A DNA stretch of 64,000 nt from NCBI GenBank assembly GCA_902613795.1, contig CACMIP010000005.1:1-64000 (forward strand), read 5' to 3'. The notes below the pieces were generated by a model, which was not told the DNA's origin, did no database searches, and saw only the letters and a program-made list of their open reading frames with translations. Of the stretch, positions 1 to 8,886 are shown piece after piece. The stretch's first letter is position 1; the number at the start of each line of letters is the position of its first letter. Source of the DNA: an uncultured OCS116 cluster bacterium (GTDB lineage Bacteria; Pseudomonadota; Alphaproteobacteria; Rhizobiales; TMED25). The position numbers and the translations under genes are program-made.

Positions 1-2
1 GT

Positions 3-206
3 CAAAATATTGACATATCTGGGATTGAAGAGGCATATGAAGTACTTGGACTTACAATGGATGCGAGTGATGAAGAAATAGATCGTGCATATAAAGAGTT
101 AATCCGGAAAAATCACCCTGATATGGGTGGCAGTGAGTATATCGCAAAAAAAATCAACGCAGCGAGAGAATATATAATTAAAAATCAAAAAACTATGGGA
201 AGATAG
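3..206 (+). CDS. J-domain (DnaJ-like) protein, C-terminal part only
   Basis: An open frame enters from the left edge and stops at TAG 204-206. The visible 67 residues form a J domain: the AYEVLGL helix start, then YKELIRKNHPDMGG with the HPD tripeptide that stimulates Hsp70 ATPase, then a final helix KINAAREYII. A J domain at the very C-terminus is typical of alphaproteobacterial proteins related to mitochondrial Tim14/DnaJC19, often with an N-terminal membrane anchor. That anchor lies outside the window, so the exact class is an inference. Its 3' end overlaps the convergent carboxypeptidase gene by 14 bp. Confidence 0.8.
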   Translation, partial: QNIDISGIEEAYEVLGLTMDASDEEIDRAYKELIRKNHPDMGGSEYIAKKINAAREYIIKNQKTMGR

Positions 207-1149
207 TTAATATTTTATCGACTCGGTTGCTAAGTATTTCAAACCTAGATTGTCTCCTCTCTTCAGATTTTACTGAATTATATTTTACGTTTATTTTTTT
301 CTGTTTGATAAAAGGATTGGATTTTGGAAACGGTATTTCGTACTTCGCTAGTTTTATTGATTTATTCAGGACTTTTACCATGTTTGAATTCCTTGAGGTC
401 GAAGAACTACCGCCCATCACAACGGAGATAATTTCTTTATTTTCCCTCGTCACATAAGAAATTAAATTGAAACCAGACATATTTGTGAACCCAGTTTTCA
501 TTCCTTTAGTCCCCTGATATGAAAATAGTAATTTATTATGGCTACGATATGTTTTGCCTTTAAAAATAAATTCTTTCTGCGAGAATACCCTCGACTCGTC
601 AGGAAAATCTTTTAAGATCCTCAAGCCAAGAATGGCCATATCAAATGCGGTTGTCTTTTGATAATTATTGTGGAGCCCTGATGCATTTCTAAAACTTGTT
701 TGATACATCCCAAGTTCTCTTGCTTTATTAGTCATTCGTATTGCAAAGCTATCCTCCGTACCAGATAAATGCTCGGCTACAGCAGTTGCGACATCATTTG
801 CAGATTTTATTGCTAGGGCCTTGATGGCATTGCTAAGTGTTATTGTTTCACCAGGTGTAAGTCCTAGCTTTGATGCCGGCATACTCGAGGCATTTCGACT
901 GAATGAAACTAAATCTGATTTTTGAATTTTACCATCTTCAAGGTCCTCAAAAATCAAATAAAGCGTCATAACTTTTGTAAGAGACGCAGGATATCTTGTT
1001 TGAAAACCTCTATTATTATGTAATATCTCACCTGAGATAGCGTCAAGGCTAAAGGATGAATATTTTGGAGCAGCAATCGCATCCGTTGAAAAAAGATAAA
1101 TAATCAAAAAAAGAAAAACAGACAAAAAATTTCTTTTAGTAGTAAGCAT
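193..1149 (-). CDS. D-alanyl-D-alanine carboxypeptidase (PBP5/DacC-like, S11 family)
   Basis: A periplasmic serine carboxypeptidase that removes the terminal D-Ala of peptidoglycan stem peptides. The 318-residue product has a signal peptide (about residues 5-27, ending AIAA). The three penicillin-binding motifs are all present: SLTK (S56 nucleophile, K59), SAN (116-118) and KTG (218-220). After the catalytic domain only a short basic tail remains. The PBP5 C-terminal beta domain and clear amphipathic anchor are not obvious, so the protein may be soluble or loosely attached. ATG at 1147-1149 fits the signal peptide. It is divergent from clpS and convergent with the J-domain gene. Confidence 0.9.
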   Translation of the reverse strand: MLTTKRNFLSVFLFLIIYLFSTDAIAAPKYSSFSLDAISGEILHNNRGFQTRYPASLTKVMTLYLIFEDLEDGKIQKSDLVSFSRNASSMPASKLGLTPGETITLSNAIKALAIKSANDVATAVAEHLSGTEDSFAIRMTNKARELGMYQTSFRNASGLHNNYQKTTAFDMAILGLRILKDFPDESRVFSQKEFIFKGKTYRSHNKLLFSYQGTKGMKTGFTNMSGFNLISYVTRENKEIISVVMGGSSSTSRNSNMVKVLNKSIKLAKYEIPFPKSNPFIKQKKINVKYNSVKSEERRQSRFEILSNRVDKILTIFP

Positions 1150-1291
1150 TGTAAAAAAATACCATTTAATTCTTATATTTTACTTAATCAAGTTATATAT
1201 TTTTTAAAAAAAATGATTTTTAAAATTGATTTTTATTTTTTTTTCCCCAAATATTATAAGTAAGTATCTAAAAAATTGGAATATAATACGA

Positions 1292-1603
1292 ATGACCAAT
1301 AATGTCGCCTCAAACAAAACTCAGACGCTTATAAAAGATAAGTTAAAACGCCCTAGTATGTATGAGGTTATTCTTTTAAATGATGACTACACACCAATGG
1401 AATTTGTTGTAGATGTCCTTATGAAATATTTTGGGAAAGATATCAATCAAGCAAATGAGGTGATGATGCATGTTCACAGAAATGGTACAGGTTTGTGTGG
1501 CATCTATCCTTTTGATATTGCTGAGACTAAAGTGATGCAAGTTATGAATTATTCAATAAAAAATGGTCATCCATTACAGTGCAAGATGGAGAAAAATAAA
1601 TAA
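1292..1603 (+). CDS. clpS: ATP-dependent Clp protease adaptor ClpS
   Basis: An adaptor that delivers N-degron substrates to ClpA. The 103-residue product carries the ClpS core: [16 protein letters not shown] for docking and substrate recognition, then helix [20 protein letters not shown]. An in-frame start 22 codons upstream would add a hydrophobic, low-complexity stretch not seen in the family, so ATG 1292 (MTNNVASN) is chosen. The stop shares one base with the clpA start (TAATG), indicating translational coupling and one ClpS-ClpA unit. A TATAAT at 1282-1287 is very close to this start. Confidence 0.93.
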   Translation: MTNNVASNKTQTLIKDKLKRPSMYEVILLNDDYTPMEFVVDVLMKYFGKDINQANEVMMHVHRNGTGLCGIYPFDIAETKVMQVMNYSIKNGHPLQCKMEKNK

Positions 1604-3906
1604 TGCCAACGTTTTCAAAAGGTCTAGAAGACTCACTACACAAAGCGCTCTCTATAGCAAGATCTAAGAACCATGAGTTTTCAACACTTGAACATTTGCT
1701 CATGGCTATAATTGATGATGATGACGCATCTCTTGTATTTAAGCACTGTTCTGTCGACTTGGAGACGTTAAAATATGAGCTTGAAGGCTACCTCGATAAT
1801 GAATTGAGACATATTGTACTTAAAGATAGTGTTGATGTTAAGCCAACAACGAGCTTCCAAAGGGTTGTGCAAAGAGCTGTAATACATGTCCAAACTTCTG
1901 GCAAAGAGGAGGTTACAAGTGCAAATATACTTGTTGCAATATTTTCAGAAAGGGAAAGTCACGCAGTGTATTTCCTTAATAAAGTAAATTTATCAAGATA
2001 TGATGTTGTAAATTACCTGAGTCATGGCAAGTCGACTAATTTATCAGATTTGGACGATCTTGAGGCACAGGAGACTGGTGAAGGAAAGCAAGAAAGTTTA
2101 ACTCCAAATATCGATAAATATTGTATAAACCTAAATAATAAAGCTAATAGTGGCAAGATTGATCCTGTAATTGCTCGAGATAATGAGATATTGAGGATTT
2201 GTCAGACACTGTGCAGGCGAAGAAAAAATAATCCAATTTTGGTCGGTGATCCGGGTGTCGGTAAGACTGCCATTGTAGAGGGTGTCGCACTGAATATAGT
2301 GAATGGGAAAGTACCCGATTTTTTAAAAAAGACACAGATTATCCAACTGGACATGGGGGCTTTGATTGCGGGGACAAGATACAGAGGGGATTTTGAAGAG
2401 AGGCTAAAGGATGTGCTGAAGGAAATTGAAAAAATCCCTCATGCAATATTATTTATTGATGAGATACATACAATCATAGGTTCAGGAGCGACTTCCGGTG
2501 GGGCAATGGATGCCGCTAATTTACTAAAACCAGCACTTCAGTCGGGTCAAATAAAATGCATCGGTTCGACTACTTATCGTGAATTTACAAGATATTTTGA
2601 GAAGGACAGGGCGCTTGTCAGAAGGTTCCAAAAAATAGATATAGCTGAACCAAGCATCGAAGATTCAATTAGTATAATCAGTGGTTTACGTCCTTACTTT
2701 GAAGAATTTTATCAAATTAAATTTGATGATCAAAGTCTTATTGCTGCAGTTGAGTTATCGTCACGCTATATGCAAGATAGAAAGCTACCGGATAAAGCAA
2801 TTGATCTAATTGATGAAACGGGCGCTGCTCAGGCAATACTACCTGTTGAAAAACGTAAGAAAAAAATAACTGAGAAAGAGATTGAAAAAACTCTGTCCAT
2901 TATCGCAAGAATACCTGAAAAGACCGTCTCAAAATCTGATAACTCAATATTAAAGAAACTAGATAAAAGCCTTAAGAATCAAGTTTTTGGTCAAAATCAT
3001 GCTGTTGAGTTATTATCATCATCAATAAAATCATCACGCGCAGGCTTAAGGGATATTGAAAAACCAATCGGATCATATTTATTTTCAGGTCCAACTGGTG
3101 TTGGTAAAACAGAGCTTGCGAAACAACTAGCTAATACACTATCAATTGAACTTGTTCGTTTTGACATGTCTGAATATATGGAAAGACATTCCATCTCAAA
3201 GTTAATTGGCGCACCACCTGGTTATGTTGGCTATGATCAGGGGGGGCTACTAACTGAGAAAATTGAAAAAACACCTCATTGTGTATTATTATTGGATGAA
3301 ATTGAGAAGGCACATTTCGATATATATAACATACTTTTACAAGTTATGGATTACGGATTCTTGAGCGATCACAACGGAAAAAAAATTGATTTTCGAAATG
3401 TCATTATAATCATGACAACAAATGCTGGCGCCCAGGATCTGACCAAAGAATCAATAGGTTTTTCTGAGTCAAAAATTGAGCAAAATTATAGTCAAGAGAT
3501 CAATAGATTATTTGCACCTGAATTTAGAAACAGACTTGATGCGATTATACCATTCAATTCGCTATCAAAAGCCATAATGAAGCAGATAGTTGATAAGTTT
3601 GTTATAAAACTCGAGTCACAGCTAGACGAAAAAAGCGTTCTTCTCACATTAACGGAACCAGCATATGAGTGGCTTACAGAAAATGGGGTCGATGAGAAAT
3701 ATGGTGCAAGACCTCTACAGAGATTTATTGATGAAAAGATAAAAAAACCACTCGCAGATGAGCTACTATTTGGTAAATTAAAAAATGGGGGAAGTGTCAA
3801 GGTTGACAGGGTAGACACTGATAGTGAACTTTCCATTTACGTTAATGGTAAAAAATTATCTAACAGCAAAAAAAAGAAAGAAACCGAAAGCCTTATGCTA
3901 CACTAG
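1603..3906 (+). CDS. clpA: ATP-dependent Clp protease ATP-binding subunit ClpA
   Basis: The AAA+ unfoldase that feeds ClpP. The 767 residues show the Clp N-domain repeats (about 1-140), a first AAA module with Walker A GDPGVGKT (215-222) and Walker B ILFIDEIH, and a second module with Walker A GPTGVGKT (496-503) and LLLDEIEKAH. The C-terminal ClpB-D2-small domain (GARPLQRFIDEKI) follows. There is no long coiled-coil middle domain, which separates it from ClpB/ClpC. Length is normal for ClpA. The last 9 bp overlap the convergent HIT gene, so there is no separate terminator. Confidence 0.96.
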   Translation: MPTFSKGLEDSLHKALSIARSKNHEFSTLEHLLMAIIDDDDASLVFKHCSVDLETLKYELEGYLDNELRHIVLKDSVDVKPTTSFQRVVQRAVIHVQTSGKEEVTSANILVAIFSERESHAVYFLNKVNLSRYDVVNYLSHGKSTNLSDLDDLEAQETGEGKQESLTPNIDKYCINLNNKANSGKIDPVIARDNEILRICQTLCRRRKNNPILVGDPGVGKTAIVEGVALNIVNGKVPDFLKKTQIIQLDMGALIAGTRYRGDFEERLKDVLKEIEKIPHAILFIDEIHTIIGSGATSGGAMDAANLLKPALQSGQIKCIGSTTYREFTRYFEKDRALVRRFQKIDIAEPSIEDSISIISGLRPYFEEFYQIKFDDQSLIAAVELSSRYMQDRKLPDKAIDLIDETGAAQAILPVEKRKKKITEKEIEKTLSIIARIPEKTVSKSDNSILKKLDKSLKNQVFGQNHAVELLSSSIKSSRAGLRDIEKPIGSYLFSGPTGVGKTELAKQLANTLSIELVRFDMSEYMERHSISKLIGAPPGYVGYDQGGLLTEKIEKTPHCVLLLDEIEKAHFDIYNILLQVMDYGFLSDHNGKKIDFRNVIIIMTTNAGAQDLTKESIGFSESKIEQNYSQEINRLFAPEFRNRLDAIIPFNSLSKAIMKQIVDKFVIKLESQLDEKSVLLTLTEPAYEWLTENGVDEKYGARPLQRFIDEKIKKPLADELLFGKLKNGGSVKVDRVDTDSELSIYVNGKKLSNSKKKKETESLMLH

Positions 3907-4305
3907 AAGCTTTCTTACTGCTTCCGCCTGCTTTTCTTTACTATTTAGACTGTCAGGCATAGTCTTATTTTCTGCAAAATATGGAATGATATGAAAGTGT
4001 GTGTGAAAAACAACTTGTCCTGCCTCAGACTCGCAATTATGTATAATTTTGGCACCAGCAGCCCCAAAAGCTAACTTTTGCATCGCAGCTATCTTCTTAA
4101 CAAGAATACACAGCCTTTCTAAATCTTCCTCATTTATATCATATATATTTCTAGATTTTGCTTTAGGGATTGCTAACATATGACCTGGTTTCTCGGGGTA
4201 GGCGTCCATTATTACCAAGTTATTTGAATCTTCAAATACCCGAATTGCAGGTATTTCACTCGCCAATATTTTTGAAAAAATGTTATCTTTATCATAATTA
4301 ATCAT
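3898..4305 (-). CDS. HIT family protein (histidine-triad nucleotide hydrolase)
   Basis: A small nucleotide-binding hydrolase of the HIT superfamily. The 135 residues include the early KILASEIPA segment common to HinT/HIT proteins, GHMLAIPK, and the triad HTHFHIIP at 101-108 (H101, H103, H105). The substrate cannot be told from the sequence; the family cleaves AMP-lysine or dinucleoside polyphosphates. A good GGAGG site lies inside the end of the upstream acyltransferase gene, whose stop overlaps this start by 8 bp. The two are therefore likely co-translated. Confidence 0.9.
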   Translation of the reverse strand: MINYDKDNIFSKILASEIPAIRVFEDSNNLVIMDAYPEKPGHMLAIPKAKSRNIYDINEEDLERLCILVKKIAAMQKLAFGAAGAKIIHNCESEAGQVVFHTHFHIIPYFAENKTMPDSLNSKEKQAEAVRKLLV

Positions 4306-5437
4306 TTAATCCTCCAGTTTTCTTGAATGGGTTAAAACTTGATAGGTAATCTATCTCTTTATTAATGTACTCACCCTCTTTTTCAATGAACTCTGATACT
4401 ATATTATGAATTTGCTGGTTTTGGAAAAAATGAGCAGAGTAGGTTAATGTAGGTTTATAGCCTCTGGATATCTTATGTGATCCGCCTGCGCCAGATTCTA
4501 TGGTTTTCATCTGGTTCTCAATCGCATACTCAATTGCTTGGTAATAGCATAACTCATAATGTAAAAATTTATAAAAGCCGCTTGCCCCCCAATATCTTCC
4601 ATACAGTGTATGATCATTATGGAGGTGCAGGCTACTAGCTATGGTATTCCCATTTTTCTTAGCTATAATCAGTAATAAATTATCAGGCATCTTATCCACT
4701 AGATTTTCAAAGAAAATCTTATTAAGGTAAGCATTACCCCATTTTCTATTACAAGTATCAAGGTAATGCTTGAAGAAGTTATCGAGTTGTTCACTTGTAA
4801 TATTTTGGCCTTCAACTCTATCAAAATTAATTCCGTCAGAATGTAGGCTCTTCCTCTCTTTGTTAATCATCTTCCTTTTTCTTGCATTTAAAGAATGTAG
4901 GAATTCATCAAAGTTTTTATAATTCTGGTTATCCCAAATGAACTGCTTACTATTTCTTTTTATAAAATTATTATCTTGTAAAATACCTATTTCCGGGTCT
5001 TCGATGAAATTGATATGCGCACTTGATATATCATACTTGTTCAGCAACGACTTTATAGCCTTTATTGATTTTTCTTTACCATTAGCGACATTTGATTTAG
5101 TAAGAAATTTGCATGATCTGATTGGGGTAAATGGAATAGCAACAAGTAATTTTGGAAAATACTTAACATTTACTTTATTGTAAAAGTCGACCCAGGCATG
5201 ATCAAAGATATATTCCCCAAAAGAATTATATTTCAAATATGCTGGTGTAAAACAGGTGATGTGGCCTTGTTCGTTTTTTTCTATTAGATGATTTGGGGCC
5301 CAGCCAAATGCATCACTTGCGCAACCTGAGCTTTCCAGTGACCATAGAAAGTCATATTTCATAAATGGGTTGTCATTATCCAAGCCTTGAAAATCATCTA
5401 CTGATATTTCACTCATCGACTTGCAGATTTCAATCAT
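4298..5437 (-). CDS. FemAB/GNAT-like acyltransferase (DUF482 / PF04339 type)
   Basis: A 379-residue protein of the peptidogalycan-biosynthesis/FemAB-related family. Recognisable segments are NPFMKYDFLWSLESSGCA near the N-terminus, FTPIRSCKFL, the NARKRKMINKERKSL basic helix, and GRYWGASGFYKFLHYELCYY plus ESGAGGSHKISRGYKP toward the C-terminus, all typical of this family. The acceptor substrate is unknown; a role in transferring an acyl or aminoacyl group is a fold-level inference. It sits directly upstream of the HIT gene with an 8-bp overlap, and ATG 5435-5437 begins after an AT-rich gap shared with divergent divK. Confidence 0.82.
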   Translation of the reverse strand: MIEICKSMSEISVDDFQGLDNDNPFMKYDFLWSLESSGCASDAFGWAPNHLIEKNEQGHITCFTPAYLKYNSFGEYIFDHAWVDFYNKVNVKYFPKLLVAIPFTPIRSCKFLTKSNVANGKEKSIKAIKSLLNKYDISSAHINFIEDPEIGILQDNNFIKRNSKQFIWDNQNYKNFDEFLHSLNARKRKMINKERKSLHSDGINFDRVEGQNITSEQLDNFFKHYLDTCNRKWGNAYLNKIFFENLVDKMPDNLLLIIAKKNGNTIASSLHLHNDHTLYGRYWGASGFYKFLHYELCYYQAIEYAIENQMKTIESGAGGSHKISRGYKPTLTYSAHFFQNQQIHNIVSEFIEKEGEYINKEIDYLSSFNPFKKTGGLND

Positions 5438-5548
5438 TTTTTGCCCGCTTTCAAAGTTTTTTTTGCATTACTCAATAAGTAACTATTAATATGTACCATT
5501 TATTATATTCTATTATATGTATATAAAAATTATTCATTCAATCTGCGT

Positions 5549-5923
5549 ATGGAAAAGAAAAATAGAAAGGTGCTAATTGTCGAAGATAACAAACTGAATA
5601 TGAAGCTATTCAGAGAAATTCTAATTGCAGAAAATTGCGAAGTTATCGAGTGTGCAGATCCTATGTTCGCAATGGATAGAATTTCAAATGAGTTACCAAA
5701 CCTCATTCTTATGGATATACAGTTGCCAAGAATTTCTGGCTATGATTTGATTACTTGGATAAAGGCAGATGCTAATATTTCACATATTCCAATAATTGCG
5801 ATCACGGCCTTTGCGATGGAGGATGATAAGGAAAAGATATTGGCGCTCGGGTGCGAGGAGTATATGTCAAAGCCAATCTCAATGGACCCATTTATAAGAA
5901 ATGTAAATAAATTTCTTGAGTAA
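5549..5923 (+). CDS. divK: Single-domain response regulator DivK
   Basis: A 124-residue stand-alone receiver domain. It has the acidic pair ED (12-13), phospho-acceptor D56 (LILMDIQLP), the conserved Thr of the ITAFAM segment, and the KPIS lysine. ITAFAM and SKPIS closely match DivK of Caulobacter and relatives, where it works with PleC/DivJ and DivL to gate CtrA and cell-cycle asymmetry. The pleD gene that often follows divK is absent; a candidate structured RNA follows instead. No output domain is present, as expected. Confidence 0.88.
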   Translation: MEKKNRKVLIVEDNKLNMKLFREILIAENCEVIECADPMFAMDRISNELPNLILMDIQLPRISGYDLITWIKADANISHIPIIAITAFAMEDDKEKILALGCEEYMSKPISMDPFIRNVNKFLE

Positions 5924-5940
5924 AAAATTTGAAAAATTTA

Positions 5941-5968
5941 TTTTCAATAAATTAAATTACTATATAAT
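5941..5968 (+). promoter_or_regulatory. Possible promoter of the structured RNA after divK
   Basis: A TATAAT hexamer at 5963-5968 is preceded at 16 bp by TTTTCA (5941-5946), a partial match to a -35 element. A start about 6-8 bp downstream would fall just before the first hairpin at 5982. In such AT-rich DNA TATAAT is common by chance. The support is mainly its position between the divK stop and the RNA. Confidence 0.4.
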
Positions 5969-5974
5969 ATTATG

Positions 5975-6090
5975 TGAGTTTCCCTGCGGAGTTGCTCAGG
6001 TCCGCCGCATCTCCTGGGTCCGTAGGGTTTAGGTCGTATTGTTAGTCACTAAATTTGGCCTCCTCCAAATCTAGAGACTGACATATGACC
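5975..6090 (+). ncRNA. Candidate structured small RNA with two hairpins and a CCUCCU loop
   Basis: A locally G+C-rich island in an AT-rich gap. Hairpin 1: 5982-5990 pairs with 6019-6027 (9 bp, one GU), continued inside by 5995-6000 with 6013-6018 (6 bp), leaving a 12-nt loop. Hairpin 2: 6032-6039 with 6083-6090 (8 bp), 6041-6047 with 6076-6082 (7 bp) and 6050-6058 with 6065-6073 (9 positions, one mismatch). Its loop at 6059-6064 is exactly CCTCCT, complementary to Shine-Dalgarno sequences. No protein frame explains it. It lacks the SRP RNA GGAAGCAGCC-type signature and a 6S-type closing stem. Strand is inferred from a TATAAT just upstream; no clear terminator follows. Confidence 0.6.
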
Positions 6091-6163
6091 AGATGAATTA
6101 TGAAAATATCAAGTAAAATATGATGAACTTATTTTAACCTTATTGGTTACATTAAGATTAGTA

Positions 6164-6331
6164 TTATTTGATTTTATTTTCTTTAAAATCTACATGTTTT
6201 CTGGCAACAGGATCGTATTTTTTTACGACCAACTTATCTGTCATTGTACGATTATTCTTTTTTGTAACATAAAAATATCCAGTACCAGCTGTGCTTTCTA
6301 ATCGTATCTTTATATTTCCAGATTTTGCCAT
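6164..6331 (-). CDS. rpmG: 50S ribosomal protein L33
   Basis: A 55-residue basic protein of the large ribosomal subunit, read from ATG 6329-6331 to TAA 6164-6166. It begins [20 protein letters not shown] and continues [14 protein letters not shown] and [14 protein letters not shown], the full L33 pattern. It is the non-zinc (Cys-free) form, with no CxxC pairs. It lies 55 bp downstream of topA on the same strand. Confidence 0.95.
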   Translation of the reverse strand: MAKSGNIKIRLESTAGTGYFYVTKKNNRTMTDKLVVKKYDPVARKHVDFKENKIK

Positions 6332-6386
6332 AATTTACCTTTTTTTATATAAATATATCAATATTAAAGTAAGTCAACGAATGATT

Positions 6387-8885
6387 TTAATTTTTTTTAT
6401 CTTTTAAATCTATAATTTTTATAGCCTCTTCGAGGTTTAATGTTTCAACCGAAATATTTTTCCCAACAGAGTAATTCTTTTTCTTATACTTTAGGTAAGG
6501 CCCATATCTGCCACTTGATAAAATTATATCATTCTTAGTTTTGGGGTATTGGCCCAATATTTGATTTGGGCTTGAAGGTGAAACTTTATTTTTTTCGTCA
6601 ATCAACGTCACTGCTCGGTTGAGTCCTATTGCAAAAAGATCCTCAAGCTTAATACTCACATACGTATTTTCATGTTTGATATAGGGTCCATACCTGCCAA
6701 TAGCGCCAGTAATCTCTTGATTTGTTTCAGGATGGTTACCAATTGATTTCGGCAGAGATATAAGCTGTAATGCTAGTTCATCTGACAAATCTTCCACCTT
6801 GATGTTTCTTGGTATTGAGACACGCTTTGGTTTGTCATTCTCCATGCTGGAGTTTTCCACTTCTAAATAAGGGCCATAACGACCACTTTGAAGTGTAATT
6901 TCATTGCCAGTCATTGGATCAATTGCAATTACTTGCTTCTGGGTTGCGATAGCATCATTTTTTCCTAAACCATGTTGAAAGTTACAATCAGGATAATTTG
7001 AACAACATAAAAATGAACCACTTTCAAATGACTTTAGGGTTATTTTCCCCCCGCTGCAGTCTGGGCATAGTCTTGGATTTTCTGAGTCTTGGCCAAATAT
7101 GTGAGGGGCAAGTGTGTCTACGAGGCTTTCCATGACTTCTATTCGTTCAATGTCCTTAACATTTTTAGTTTTCAAATCCAGATTTGAGTAAAAATCCTCT
7201 AGTAAAGATATTCTTGTAAAGTCGCCGTTTGATATTTGATCTAATTTTTGTTCTAAGTCAGCAGTAAAATCATATTTTACGTAGTCTGGATAGTAATTTT
7301 CTAAAAAGACAGTTAAAAGTCTGCCATTGCTGGTTGGGGTAAATCTTTTTTGTTCTAGTTTTGTATAATTTCTCTCTGTCAAAACACTAAGTATACTTGC
7401 ATAGGTTGACGGTCTTCCAATTCCTAAGTCTTCCAAGAGCTTGATTAGTGAGGCTGGATTGAATCGCGGTGGTGGCTCAGTATCGTGTGCATTATCTGTA
7501 AGTTTTTTACAGCTGATAGACTCATTTTCTTCTATTCCAAATACATTTTGATTACTTAATTTTTCTTCATTCAGATCTTTTTCCGCACCATCATTTGGTT
7601 TATCATCAAAAAGTACTTGATACCCAGCCTCCAATCGATGTTCGCCGGATGCTCGAAAAAGATTATTCTGACCTAAATTATCAATTGCTTTAATTGTAAT
7701 GCTGGTTCTTTGAAATTTTGCATTGGCCATTTGACTTGCCATTGTTCTTTTCCAAATAAGCTCGTAGAGTTTGAATTGCTCATCACTTAAATGGGCTTTA
7801 ATCTTTTCAGGCGCATTAGTTATTGATGTGGGTCTGATAGCCTCGTGTGACTCTTGTGCATTCTTGGATTTTGTCTGATAAATATTCTTATCCTGAGGTA
7901 CTTGCTTTGCCCCAAAAATAACTTCGATATTATTCCTTATCTCATTTATTACGTTATCTTCTATTTGGACTCCGTCAGTTCGCATATATGTAATTAGCCC
8001 ACCTTCAATTTTTTGACTATCTATTCCTTCATACAATTTTTGAGCTACTTGCATTGTTCGTGTTGGATTAAAGCCAAGTCTTTTTGATGCCTCCTGTTGT
8101 AATGTTGATGTTGTAAACGGTGGCTGGGGCTTTCTAAGTATACTTGTTTTTTTAACCTCAGATACAGTGAAAATGGAATTATTTAGATTATTGATTATTG
8201 CTTTTGCTTCTTTTTCAGACTTAATATCAAATTTGTTTAATTTATTCTCATTAATAGATACCAGAGATGCTGTAAAATTTTGACCATTTTTTGCTGACAT
8301 TGATGAAGTAATGGACCAATATCTCTGGCTTTTGAAATTCTCTATCTCAATTTCTCTCTCACAAATAATTTTTAGTGCAACTGATTGAACTCTACCTGCT
8401 GATTTTACGCCTGACAGTTTAGTCCATAAAATTGGAGAAATTTTAAAGCCAATAAGATAATCTAGGGACCTCCGAGCTTTATACGCCTCAACGAGGTCAC
8501 TATCAATACTCCTTGGATTATTTATTGCATCTAGAACTTTATCTTTTGTAACGGCATTAAAAACAACCCTTTCGAAATTCTTAGATTTTTTTTTATTTAA
8601 TAACTCAAAAAGGTGCCATGAAATAGCTTCACCCTCCCGATCGGGATCGGTGGCAAGTACTATTTTTTCAGATTTTTCAACTGCATGCTCAATCTCTCTC
8701 AAGGTCTTAGCCCTGCTAGTTGTTTTTTCCCATTTCATTTCAAAATTATTTTCAGGATCTATTGAACCACTTTTTGCAGGTAGGTCCCGCACATGCCCCA
8801 TAGAGGCAAGTACCTTATATTCTGATCCTAGATACTTATTAATTGTTTTCGCTTTAGCCGGCGATTCTACTATTACTAATATCAT
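6387..8885 (-). CDS. topA: DNA topoisomerase I (type IA)
   Basis: Relaxes negatively supercoiled DNA by single-strand passage. The 832 residues begin with the TOPRIM domain (VIVESPAKAKTINKYLG; acidic DPDREGEAISWHL). The catalytic tyrosine is Y300 in LITYMRTDG. One C4 zinc ribbon follows the core (CPDC ... CCSNYPDC). The C-terminus carries three GRYGPY repeats (GRYGPYLEVE, GRYGPYIKHE, GRYGPYLKYK), as in other alphaproteobacterial TopA proteins. The plsY stop lies 1 bp upstream of its start, implying co-transcription with plsY and pyrBC'. Confidence 0.97.
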   Translation of the reverse strand: MILVIVESPAKAKTINKYLGSEYKVLASMGHVRDLPAKSGSIDPENNFEMKWEKTTSRAKTLREIEHAVEKSEKIVLATDPDREGEAISWHLFELLNKKKSKNFERVVFNAVTKDKVLDAINNPRSIDSDLVEAYKARRSLDYLIGFKISPILWTKLSGVKSAGRVQSVALKIICEREIEIENFKSQRYWSITSSMSAKNGQNFTASLVSINENKLNKFDIKSEKEAKAIINNLNNSIFTVSEVKKTSILRKPQPPFTTSTLQQEASKRLGFNPTRTMQVAQKLYEGIDSQKIEGGLITYMRTDGVQIEDNVINEIRNNIEVIFGAKQVPQDKNIYQTKSKNAQESHEAIRPTSITNAPEKIKAHLSDEQFKLYELIWKRTMASQMANAKFQRTSITIKAIDNLGQNNLFRASGEHRLEAGYQVLFDDKPNDGAEKDLNEEKLSNQNVFGIEENESISCKKLTDNAHDTEPPPRFNPASLIKLLEDLGIGRPSTYASILSVLTERNYTKLEQKRFTPTSNGRLLTVFLENYYPDYVKYDFTADLEQKLDQISNGDFTRISLLEDFYSNLDLKTKNVKDIERIEVMESLVDTLAPHIFGQDSENPRLCPDCSGGKITLKSFESGSFLCCSNYPDCNFQHGLGKNDAIATQKQVIAIDPMTGNEITLQSGRYGPYLEVENSSMENDKPKRVSIPRNIKVEDLSDELALQLISLPKSIGNHPETNQEITGAIGRYGPYIKHENTYVSIKLEDLFAIGLNRAVTLIDEKNKVSPSSPNQILGQYPKTKNDIILSSGRYGPYLKYKKKNYSVGKNISVETLNLEEAIKIIDLKDKKN

Positions 8886-8886
8886 T

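Noticed and set aside
1282-1291. TATAAT just before the clpS start as evidence for a leaderless transcript
   Set aside because: No -35 element is visible at the right distance, and such hexamers are frequent by chance in this AT-rich gap.
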